In this document: positions 35,452 to 42,875 of the stretch, piece by piece | Position numbering within the stretch: position 1 is the stretch's first letter | How the letters are laid out: each line of letters starts with the position of its first letter | Assembly (NCBI RefSeq): GCF_000411255.1 | Contig: NZ_KE150412.1 | Span: 3,142,842 to 3,206,841 of the forward strand | Reading direction: 5' to 3' | Length of the DNA stretch: 64,000 nucleotides | Source: Paenibacillus sp. HGH0039 | GTDB lineage: Bacteria > Bacillota > Bacilli > Paenibacillales > NBRC-103111 | Position numbers and translations under genes: made by a program | The notes under the pieces: model-generated | What the model saw: only the letters and a program-made list of their open reading frames with translations | Told to the model about the DNA's origin: nothing | Databases searched by the model: none

Positions 35452-35489
35452 TGGCATGGATTCCAAATTTGGAGTCCATGCCATTTTTT
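35452..35489 (+). terminator. Intrinsic terminator after the small secreted protein gene
   Basis: TGGCATGGATTCC pairs with GGAGTCCATGCCA around AAATTT, followed by T6. Confidence 0.92.
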
Positions 35490-35642
35490 GTTTTTGTAAA
35501 TGTTTTTTGTTTTCATCCAAAAAACGATCTATGATGAACGTAAACTCCTCCATAAATTAACCAAGCTGACAACAACTTATACGGGTCGAATGAAGTCGAA
35601 AGGTGATACTAATCGCATAACCAGTGAAGGAGTGTGAAAAAG

Positions 35643-35921
35643 ATGTCGAAGAACAACAATAAGGTGGTACCGGAGTCGCATAAAGCTTTAGACCTACTTA
35701 AATACGAAATCGCTGCAGAGATGGGGCTGCCTGTTGGGAAACAAGCTTTGGGAAGCTTGGATTTAAGCACGGAGTTTGCATCGGAGCTTGGTTCTATCCC
35801 CGCAACTTCGATAAAAGAGGACTACTGGGGGCACATCAGTTCAAGGGACAGCGGGGCGGTTGGAGGGGCTATCACTAGCCGGTTAATCCGCAAAGCGGAA
35901 GAGGTTCTTTTCACTTTATAA
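35643..35921 (+). CDS. Alpha/beta-type small acid-soluble spore protein
   Basis: SASPs coat and protect spore DNA and are cut by GPR protease at germination. The 92-aa product has both family signatures: LLKYEIAAEMGL (GPR cleavage region) near residue 20, and GAVGGAITSRLIRKAEEVL at the C terminus. Between them is a longer linker than the 60-75 aa classical SspA/B type, with EDYWGHISSRDSGAVGG, a form seen in minor SASPs. ATG 35643 follows AAGGAG by ten bases. A SigG promoter is expected upstream; I found no convincing match. Confidence 0.85.
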   Translation: MSKNNNKVVPESHKALDLLKYEIAAEMGLPVGKQALGSLDLSTEFASELGSIPATSIKEDYWGHISSRDSGAVGGAITSRLIRKAEEVLFTL

Positions 35922-35936
35922 TTCATACCTGTTTCG

Positions 35937-35972
35937 TTGACATTCATCGACAAATGAAGTAACATAACTTCA
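35937..35972 (+). promoter_or_regulatory. Candidate metK promoter and hairpin
   Basis: TTGACA (35937-35942) and TAACAT (35960-35965) are spaced 17 bases apart. TGAAGT and ACTTCA (35955-35972) form a perfect hairpin across the -10. No S-box (SAM riboswitch) consensus is visible in the roughly 150 bases before metK. Confidence 0.35.
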
Positions 35973-35987
35973 AGAAGGTCCTGAAGC

Positions 35988-36020
35988 AACCTTTTCCACC
36001 GAGGAAAAGGTTCATTTTTT
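35988..36020 (+). terminator. Intrinsic terminator between SASP gene and metK
   Basis: AACCTTTTCC pairs with GGAAAAGGTT around ACCGA, followed by CATTTTTT. It ends SASP transcription and, if metK is transcribed from the candidate promoter at 35937, would also act as a leader attenuator. Confidence 0.85.
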
Positions 36021-36073
36021 GTGTAAGTTCGCACTTGTTTCTACATACTAAATCCAGTAGGAGGTCGATGACA

Positions 36074-37276
36074 TTGGCACTAGAACGCGGCAGACGTTTG
36101 TTTACATCCGAGTCCGTGACAGAAGGTCATCCCGATAAAATTTGCGATCAGATTTCCGATGCGGTGTTAGACGCATTTTTGGAGAACGATCCGAACGCAC
36201 GTGTAGCTTGTGAGGTATCTGTGGCTACCGGTTTGGTTCTGGTCATCGGCGAAATCACGTCCCGTTCCGAATATGTGGACATTCAAGCCATTGCCAGAAA
36301 AACAATTAAGGATATTGGTTACACACGCGCGAAGTATGGTTTCGACTACCAAACGTGTGCTGTGCTTACATCCCTGAACGAACAATCCCCTGACATTGCG
36401 CAAGGGGTAGACCAGGCTCTTGAAGCCCGCGAAGGCCAAATGAGCGACGCTGAAATCGAAGCGATCGGTGCAGGCGACCAAGGTCTCATGTTCGGATACG
36501 CAACGAACGAAACACCGGAACTGATGCCGCTGCCGATTTCGATGGCGCACCAGCTTTCCCGCAGACTGACTGAAGTCCGCAAGAACGGCACCCTGGAGTA
36601 CCTCCGTCCGGACGGTAAGACTCAAGTGACGGTTGAGTACGATGGGGACAAGCCTGTACGTGTTGATGCGATCGTAGTATCTACACAGCACAGTGAAGAG
36701 GTCACTTTGGAGCAAATCCAAAAAGACATCAAAGAACACGTTATCAAGCCAATCGTTCCGGAGCAATTCCTGGATGAGAACACGAACTATTTCATCAACC
36801 CGACGGGCCGTTTCGTAATCGGCGGACCTCAAGGGGATGCCGGTCTGACTGGCCGTAAAATTATCGTAGATACTTACGGTGGTTACGCTCGTCATGGCGG
36901 CGGCGCGTTCTCCGGTAAGGATCCGACAAAAGTCGACCGTTCCGGCGCTTACGCGGCTCGTTATGTCGCCAAAAACCTCGTTGCTGCAGGACTCGCAGAA
37001 AAATGCGAAGTACAGCTTGCATACGCCATCGGCGTTGCTAAGCCCGTTTCCATCAGCATCGATACGTTCGGCACAGGGAAAGTAAGCGAAGAGAAGCTCG
37101 TTGAGCTGATCCGCAAACATTTTGACCTTCGTCCTGCCGGTATCATCAAGCAGCTCGACCTGCGTCGTCCAATCTACAAGCAAACAGCTGCTTACGGTCA
37201 TTTTGGCCGTAACGATCTGGATGTTCCTTGGGAACGTACAGACAAAGCTGAACTGCTCAAAGCGGAAGCTCTGTAG
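36074..37276 (+). CDS. metK: S-adenosylmethionine synthase
   Basis: MetK makes S-adenosylmethionine from methionine and ATP in the cytoplasm. From TTG 36074 the protein is 400 aa, the family length. It contains [32 protein letters not shown] and [20 protein letters not shown], the three standard MetK signatures. AGGAGG at 36059-36064 lies nine bases from the TTG but only three from the in-frame ATG at 36068, which is why I prefer TTG; either changes the N terminus by two residues. It is monocistronic, between two terminators. Confidence 0.95.
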   Translation: MALERGRRLFTSESVTEGHPDKICDQISDAVLDAFLENDPNARVACEVSVATGLVLVIGEITSRSEYVDIQAIARKTIKDIGYTRAKYGFDYQTCAVLTSLNEQSPDIAQGVDQALEAREGQMSDAEIEAIGAGDQGLMFGYATNETPELMPLPISMAHQLSRRLTEVRKNGTLEYLRPDGKTQVTVEYDGDKPVRVDAIVVSTQHSEEVTLEQIQKDIKEHVIKPIVPEQFLDENTNYFINPTGRFVIGGPQGDAGLTGRKIIVDTYGGYARHGGGAFSGKDPTKVDRSGAYAARYVAKNLVAAGLAEKCEVQLAYAIGVAKPVSISIDTFGTGKVSEEKLVELIRKHFDLRPAGIIKQLDLRRPIYKQTAAYGHFGRNDLDVPWERTDKAELLKAEAL

Positions 37277-37320
37277 AACTGAGGTTTTACTTTTCAACCA
37301 TTGTCTGACAAGACGTGAAG

Positions 37321-37359
37321 AACACGGCTTGATCCTAAGGGATCGGGTCGTGTTTTTTT
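37321..37359 (+). terminator. Intrinsic terminator after metK
   Basis: AACACGGCTTGATCC pairs with GGATCGGGTCGTGTT (several G-T pairs) around TAAG, followed by T7. Confidence 0.92.
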
Positions 37360-37756
37360 GTTCGCTAAATATATGAGGAAGTAGAGTTTAAGTTTAAGAA
37401 GCTATGTGGCTAGGAACGAGAAAATAGCGATATTCGGGAACAGCGGCAAATATGTTGAACAGAATTTATGGAAAACCCTAATCGCAACAGTACAACGACG
37501 CTCACCTTAATAGTCGCTGAATCACTACCTCCTTAAGCACATCTAATTCTCTTAAGCCCTCAAAAAAGCATAAAAAGACCGATTTTAGACCCGATTATTC
37601 CAGTTTGGACCAAATTCCGAGCCTTTTGCTCTCTTTTCTCAAATACTCTAGGAAAAATCACATAAATTTCGTAACTTTTTAGCTAGTTTAAGAGTCTATA
37701 CTATTGTGTGTCCTAGTTGATTTTACCTATTCAGGAGAGAGGAAAGTGAAAGAAGA
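37360..37756 (+). other. 397-base intergenic stretch with no gene
   Basis: I see no open frame with a binding site, no structural RNA and no insertion sequence. A direct repeat GTTTAAGTTTAAG is near 37387. A weak promoter-like TATACT is at 37697-37702, with no good -35. The middle section (about 37425-37640) does not look like a leader and may be an intergenic repeat or a decayed gene; only a genome search could tell. Confidence 0.5.
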
Positions 37757-40375
37757 ATGAGGTTTACCAACAAGCTGTGGAGATCGACACTCGCATTCGT
37801 CGTTGCTTTTCAGGTAGTCGTATCCCTGCCTGTTCCCACATTTGCCGCTGACCCTACGGTTACTTTGAAGTCGGAAAGCATTTTAACTTCGGGTGCCGTT
37901 ATGAAGAAGTACGTTTGGAACTTTACCAGAAACAATAAGAAGGTCTCGGCAACTGCCAACGTAGTAGAGGTAGATTTGACGAACCCGTATGTAAAACTGG
38001 ATGTAATCGCTGGGAAAAATAATCAGTTTACCGACAAGCAGACGGTGGCGACGATGGCCAAAGCGGCCGGCGCAGTCGCGGCGGTTAACGGGGACTTTTT
38101 TAATACGCAAGCGGAGGGCGTGCCCTTGGGCCCGCAAATCACCAACGGTCAAATTATGTCGACCCCATCCAACAAAATGTCCGGGTTGTACGCTTTTGGG
38201 ATAACAAAGGATAACAAGCCGGTGATTGACCTGTTTGCTTTCCAGGGTGCGGTAAAAGCCAAGGACGGCACTTCTTTCGAACTCGGAGGCATCAACAAAA
38301 CGTACTATTGGTATGATGACGGTACTCACAGCCATACGGACGGGTTGTTCATGTATACCGATGCTTGGGGACAGGTGGACCGTTCCAATGACGGAAAATC
38401 CGTGCCGACCGAGGTCTTGGTACAAGACGGGATTATCAAACAAATCGCACCGGATACGGTTATTAAAGTCGAGCCGCCTAAGAACGGGTACATTTTAAGA
38501 GCCGCGGGCAAATCCGCTCAATTCGTCAAAGAACATTTAAAAGTCGGAGACCCTCTTACGGCGGATTACGCGTTTATTAACCAGCGTACGGGAACGGCCT
38601 ATGCGAACGATGCTTTTAAAACAATGATCGGGGGCCACTCCATTCTCGTAGACGGAGCTAAAGCCACTTCCTTCTCCCGTGATGTCTCTTCCCTGGGTGG
38701 TTACCGTTCCCGTACCGGCGTAGGATACTCCCAAGATATGAAGAAGGCCTATCTGGTTACAGCCGATAAGAACGACAACAGCGCAGGAATGAGCTTGCAG
38801 GAATTCCAGCGTTTCCTAATTCAGATCGGTGCTTACAAAGCGATGAATCTGGACGGCGGCGGTTCCACGCAAATGGTCGAACGTCCTCTTGGCACGAACA
38901 ATATCCAACTGGCTCATGTAACGGAATATGGCACGCAGAGGGCTGTCGTGAATGCCTTGGGAGTCTTCTCAACGGCACCGAAAGGCCAAGCGAAGGGTTT
39001 CACTATGAAAGGCGACACAGAACTGTTCCTGAACGAGAAAGCGACGTTTACCTTCAGTGGTTATGACGAATATTACAACCCGATTGTTTCGGACAGCGTC
39101 CAGCCTACCTGGAGCGTTTCCAACAATCTTGGGAAATTCGATGGAAATGCCTTCATTCCTACGAGCTTCGGAAGCGGTAAAATTACGGCGACAACCAGCG
39201 CTGGGTCATCGAACCTGGACGTAAAAGTAATACGCCGTGCGGATATCAGCTCAATGAAGGTTTCGAAAGCGAGCGGACAAGGGCTTGTTGCGGGCGGAAG
39301 CTACAATTTGAGCGTAACCGCGACGACCAAGAGCGGCAAAACCAAGGAAATTTCCCCGGCGTCGCTTGAGTGGGAAGTGCTCGGTGTGAAGGGCGAAGTC
39401 AAGAACGGCGTCCTGAAAGTAGACAGCCTGGAGGGCAGCAAGAATGCCCAAGTTATCGCCCGGTACGATGGGTACAGCAGTATGCTGAACATCCCGCTCG
39501 GCAATGAGTCCATGTGGTACAACCTCGATGACAAATCAATTTTGACCACTTCGGAAAGTTTCCCGGCTGAAGTCAGTACGAAGCTGAGCATCGTGAAGAA
39601 CGAGTCCGGCAACAACAGTCTGCAGCTCGCTTACGATTTTACCAAAGGCAGCGGCAACAAGGCATCTTACGCGGTCTTTAACAATACCGGAGCGCAGTTG
39701 TACGGCTACCCGCAAACGATCAACCTTAAGGTAAAAGGTGACGAAAGCCAGAACTGGCTCCGCGCCGAAGTGATCGATGCGGATGGTAAAAAAGAACTGG
39801 TTGAGCTCGCCAAAAACATCAACTGGCAGGGCTGGAAGTCCATCTCGGCCAACTTGTCCGGCCTTAATCTGAAATACCCGCTGACTTTGCGCAGCATCTA
39901 TGTGGTTAATCCGGAGCAAGGTCAGGACGAGCGTGCGCTGCAAGGCAAGATCGAGCTTGACGACATCTCTTTCAGCTATCCGAATTATGATACACCGTCC
40001 GGCAGCCTGAACAAAGTAACCCTGCAAATCGGCAATCAGATGGCAACCGTTAACGGAAAATCGTACTGGCTGGAGCAAGCTCCGATTAACGACCGCGGAA
40101 ACACGCTCGTTCCGACACGCTTTGTTTCGGAAGCTCTGGGAGCGAAAGTGCTGTGGGATCAGGAGGCGCTCCGGGCAACGGTTGTAAAAGACGGAAACAT
40201 CGTCGATATGTGGAACAATGAGCTCGATTTAATCACGAACGGCAAGCGGGTTACCGCCGAAGTTCCGCCGCGTATCATGAACAATTTAACGATGGTTCCG
40301 CTGCGTCTGCTGACTGAAACTTTAGGCTGGAAAGTCACGTGGAATCAGGCCGAACAGATCGTTAACCTGCAATAA
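37757..40375 (+). CDS. Secreted phosphodiester glycosidase (NAGPA domain) with C-terminal copper-amine-oxidase-N-like domain
   Basis: An 872-aa exported protein. Signal peptide about residues 1-30 (ending TFAAD). The phosphodiester glycosidase (NAGPA, DUF2233) domain spans about 60-410: AAVNGDFFNTQAEGVPLGPQ, then SRTGVGYSQDMKKAYLVTAD and the hallmark NLDGGGSTQMV. This family removes alpha-GlcNAc from phosphodiesters and could act on wall glycopolymers or exopolysaccharide. A bacterial-Ig-like region and a carbohydrate-module-like region follow (about 415-745). Two stalk-type repeats (LVPTRFVSEALGAKVLWDQ and MVPLRLLTETLGWKVTWNQ) end the protein, as in many Paenibacillus surface enzymes. Substrate is not known. 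Confidence 0.85.
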   Translation: MRFTNKLWRSTLAFVVAFQVVVSLPVPTFAADPTVTLKSESILTSGAVMKKYVWNFTRNNKKVSATANVVEVDLTNPYVKLDVIAGKNNQFTDKQTVATMAKAAGAVAAVNGDFFNTQAEGVPLGPQITNGQIMSTPSNKMSGLYAFGITKDNKPVIDLFAFQGAVKAKDGTSFELGGINKTYYWYDDGTHSHTDGLFMYTDAWGQVDRSNDGKSVPTEVLVQDGIIKQIAPDTVIKVEPPKNGYILRAAGKSAQFVKEHLKVGDPLTADYAFINQRTGTAYANDAFKTMIGGHSILVDGAKATSFSRDVSSLGGYRSRTGVGYSQDMKKAYLVTADKNDNSAGMSLQEFQRFLIQIGAYKAMNLDGGGSTQMVERPLGTNNIQLAHVTEYGTQRAVVNALGVFSTAPKGQAKGFTMKGDTELFLNEKATFTFSGYDEYYNPIVSDSVQPTWSVSNNLGKFDGNAFIPTSFGSGKITATTSAGSSNLDVKVIRRADISSMKVSKASGQGLVAGGSYNLSVTATTKSGKTKEISPASLEWEVLGVKGEVKNGVLKVDSLEGSKNAQVIARYDGYSSMLNIPLGNESMWYNLDDKSILTTSESFPAEVSTKLSIVKNESGNNSLQLAYDFTKGSGNKASYAVFNNTGAQLYGYPQTINLKVKGDESQNWLRAEVIDADGKKELVELAKNINWQGWKSISANLSGLNLKYPLTLRSIYVVNPEQGQDERALQGKIELDDISFSYPNYDTPSGSLNKVTLQIGNQMATVNGKSYWLEQAPINDRGNTLVPTRFVSEALGAKVLWDQEALRATVVKDGNIVDMWNNELDLITNGKRVTAEVPPRIMNNLTMVPLRLLTETLGWKVTWNQAEQIVNLQ

Positions 40376-40463
40376 ATAGTTCTATTAGTTTACTCTCAAA
40401 CAGCACAAAGTATGGTACTATAGAAGGCAGACCAATTTGTTTTGAAAAGGGGTTTGGAGCGAT

Positions 40464-41651
40464 TTGCAGGTGGATGCATTAGACCGTGTCATCAAGAACG
40501 CCATCGAAGTCATGGAGAGCAGCAAGTACCAGGTATTCGAAATTTGCGAGAGCGCCCGGGGCGAACGAGAGTCGCTTCTTAGGGAATTAAGTCAAGTTAA
40601 GGATGAAGTTACCCAGACGATCGAGCTGGTGGACAACCTGGAACGTGGCTACAAACGTGCGCGTATCCGTCTTACGGAAGTAAGTCGTGACTTTGCCAGA
40701 TACCGGGAAAATGACATCAAAACCGCCTACGAGGCGGCTATATCGCTCCAACTGCAGCTTACGGTATCCAGAGAAAAAGAGAATCACCTGAAAGAAAGAC
40801 GCAACGACATCCAACAAAGAATCAAAAATGTAGACAAACAGCTCGAGCGGGCGGAAATGATCGTCTCCCAGATGAATGTCGTTCTCGAATATTTATCGGG
40901 TGATCTTAATCAGGTCACCCGGATTCTTGAGTCGGCCAAAAACCGCCAACTGCTCGGGCTGAAAATAATTTTGGCCCAGGAAGACGAGCGCAAGCGCATG
41001 GCCCGTGAGATTCATGACGGGGTAGCGCAGACCATGGCGAACGTCGTACTTCGCACGGAAATCGCGGAGCGCATGGTGACCAAACAGGAATATACGGCGG
41101 CAAAGGAAGAACTCATAGATCTTAAGTCCCAGCTGCGGTGCGGGCTGGAGGAAGTTCGCAAAATGATCTTCAATCTCAGGCCGATGGCACTGGACGATCT
41201 TGGCTTGATTCCGACCGTACGTAAATTCGTACAGGATTTTGAAGATAAGACCCAGGTACATACGAAGCTTGAAATTTCGGGCAAAGAAACAAGACTTCCA
41301 TCCGGGATGGAGGTCGCTATTTTCCGCCTGATTCAGGAAACCTTCTCCAATATTCTCAAGCATGCCCACGCAACGTTCGTTACACTTGAGCTGTCTTTCC
41401 AGGAGGATCTGGTGAGTATCTTCATTAATGACAACGGAATCGGTTTCAATGTGGACTTAACGGAGCATAAGATTGCCAAGGGCAACAATTTTGGCATCAT
41501 CGGGATGCGGGAACGGTTGAAGCTACTCGAAGGGGACATGGCCATCTACTCAGAAAAGGACGTGGGAACGAAGATTACGATGTTGATTCCCATTCGCGCA
41601 GAGAACAAGGAGGAAATTGGTAATGGACAACCAGGGGAGTCCCAAGCGTAA
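40464..41651 (+). CDS. degS: Sensor histidine kinase DegS
   Basis: DegS is the cytoplasmic kinase that phosphorylates DegU. The 395-aa protein has no membrane helix; residues about 1-175 form a long sensory coiled coil, followed by the HisKA_3 box with His184 in KRMAREIHDGVAQTMANV and an ATPase domain with HAHATFVTLELSF and GNNFGIIGMRERLKLLEGD. TTG start, site GGGGTTTGGAG just upstream. A TACTAT preceded by TGG (40413-40421) may be an extended -10. It overlaps degU by 29 bases, so the two are coupled. Confidence 0.92.
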   Translation: MQVDALDRVIKNAIEVMESSKYQVFEICESARGERESLLRELSQVKDEVTQTIELVDNLERGYKRARIRLTEVSRDFARYRENDIKTAYEAAISLQLQLTVSREKENHLKERRNDIQQRIKNVDKQLERAEMIVSQMNVVLEYLSGDLNQVTRILESAKNRQLLGLKIILAQEDERKRMAREIHDGVAQTMANVVLRTEIAERMVTKQEYTAAKEELIDLKSQLRCGLEEVRKMIFNLRPMALDDLGLIPTVRKFVQDFEDKTQVHTKLEISGKETRLPSGMEVAIFRLIQETFSNILKHAHATFVTLELSFQEDLVSIFINDNGIGFNVDLTEHKIAKGNNFGIIGMRERLKLLEGDMAIYSEKDVGTKITMLIPIRAENKEEIGNGQPGESQA

Positions 41652-42348
41652 CGTAAGACTCATTCTTGCGGACGATCATCAGCTGTTTCGCGAAGGCCTC
41701 AAACGAATCATTAATATGGAAGACGATATGGAAGTCATCGGGGAGTGCGGCGACGGTATTCAGGTTATCGAGCTCTGCAACGAAATGCAGCCGGATGTAG
41801 TCCTGATGGATATTAATATGCCGCTGGAAAACGGCGTTGTTGCTACTGAGCGGCTAAAGCTTATTTTTCCCGACGTTAAGGTGATCATCCTTTCGATTCA
41901 CGACGATGAAAGTTATGTGTTTGAGACACTTCGCAAAGGTGCTTCCGGATATCTGCTGAAGGATATGGAGGCGGAGGCGCTGATCAATGCGATTCGCTCC
42001 GTTGTAGCCGGGCATGCTTATATTCACCCGAAAGTCACCGGTAAATTGATCAACCAGCTCCGTCGTATGACATATCTGGATGATAACGGTGTTATGGGTT
42101 CCGGCAACGGTGTTCAAGAATCCGGACTAAAATATATTCATGTTCCGACAAGCCCGCTGACCAAGCGTGAAGCGGAAGTTTTGCGTTTGATGGCTGAAGG
42201 CAAAAGCAACAAGCTGATCGGAGAATTCCTTTATATCAGCGAGAAGACTGTAAAAAACCATGTGAGCAGCATTCTGCAAAAGATGGAAGTAGACGACCGT
42301 ACACAGGCCGTTATTATTGCCATCAAAAACGGCTGGGTGACTCTCTAG
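41623..42348 (+). CDS. degU: Response regulator DegU
   Basis: DegU controls degradative enzymes, competence and motility. From ATG 41623 the protein is 241 aa. The receiver domain shows Asp17-Asp18 (LILADDHQL), the phosphoryl acceptor Asp63 (VLMDINMP) and the conserved Lys in LLKDME. The C-terminal LuxR-type helix-turn-helix is SPLTKREAEVLRLMAEGKSN. AAGGAGG at 41607-41613 is nine bases before this ATG and only three before the alternative TTG at 41617. It overlaps degS. Confidence 0.95.
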   Translation: MDNQGSPKRNVRLILADDHQLFREGLKRIINMEDDMEVIGECGDGIQVIELCNEMQPDVVLMDINMPLENGVVATERLKLIFPDVKVIILSIHDDESYVFETLRKGASGYLLKDMEAEALINAIRSVVAGHAYIHPKVTGKLINQLRRMTYLDDNGVMGSGNGVQESGLKYIHVPTSPLTKREAEVLRLMAEGKSNKLIGEFLYISEKTVKNHVSSILQKMEVDDRTQAVIIAIKNGWVTL

Positions 42349-42355
42349 GAACCAA

Positions 42356-42391
42356 CCCTCCCGCCAAGGCATATAGTATGCTAAGGGAGGG
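42356..42391 (+). promoter_or_regulatory. Hairpin that buries the next gene's ribosome binding site
   Basis: CCCTCCC (42356-42362) pairs with GGGAGGG (42385-42391), and GCATA (42369-42373) with TATGC (42377-42381). The right arm is the only ribosome binding site of the gene starting at 42399. There is no T tract, so it is not a standard terminator. Confidence 0.6.
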
Positions 42392-42398
42392 AGCCGTC

Positions 42399-42791
42399 AT
42401 GTGGACCGGATTGATGTTATTTGTAGGGAGCTACATCTTCTGTGTATGTATGCTCCATGCGTTAAAACGCCCCAATGAAGAGGTACGTTCGTACCACCTG
42501 CTTTTAGTGACCAAGGATAACCAACTGCACATCGAGTGGTATATCCGTTCTTTGTTTTTTCTGGCGAGGTTCAGCGGAAAATCGCTGACCGTCTCCGTAA
42601 TTGACGAAGGGTCTACGGACGATACGCTGCGGATTGCCGAGAAGCTTTCACGTTCCTACGAGCTTAAGATCAGAACGGTTTTGCCCGAATCTTCCTGGGA
42701 AGAATGGGCTTCATCACCCGAACGCGATAACCTGGTGGTTATGCATGTGAGCAACCAGAAACAGTTGGTTAAACTTCCGTTGTTTGAGTAA
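42399..42791 (+). CDS. Short glycosyltransferase-fold protein between degU and comFA
   Basis: A 130-aa product with an N-terminal membrane helix (about residues 3-20), then YHLLLVTKDNQLHIEWYIRS and the nucleotide-sugar motif VIDEGSTDDTLRIAEKL of GT2-type glycosyltransferases. It is far too short for an active GT2 enzyme (usually over 220 aa) and lacks the acceptor half, so it may be a half-fold regulatory or binding protein. I know of similar short proteins next to degU in Paenibacillus but no function. GGGAGGGAG lies eight bases before ATG 42399. Confidence 0.6.
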   Translation: MWTGLMLFVGSYIFCVCMLHALKRPNEEVRSYHLLLVTKDNQLHIEWYIRSLFFLARFSGKSLTVSVIDEGSTDDTLRIAEKLSRSYELKIRTVLPESSWEEWASSPERDNLVVMHVSNQKQLVKLPLFE

Positions 42792-42875
42792 GCGCCTAGG
42801 ATTCTTCATTGGCTCTGTATCGTCTGTGGTTTACGTAATCGTTTACAACCGAATAAGCGTTGAAGTAGGTGAGGC

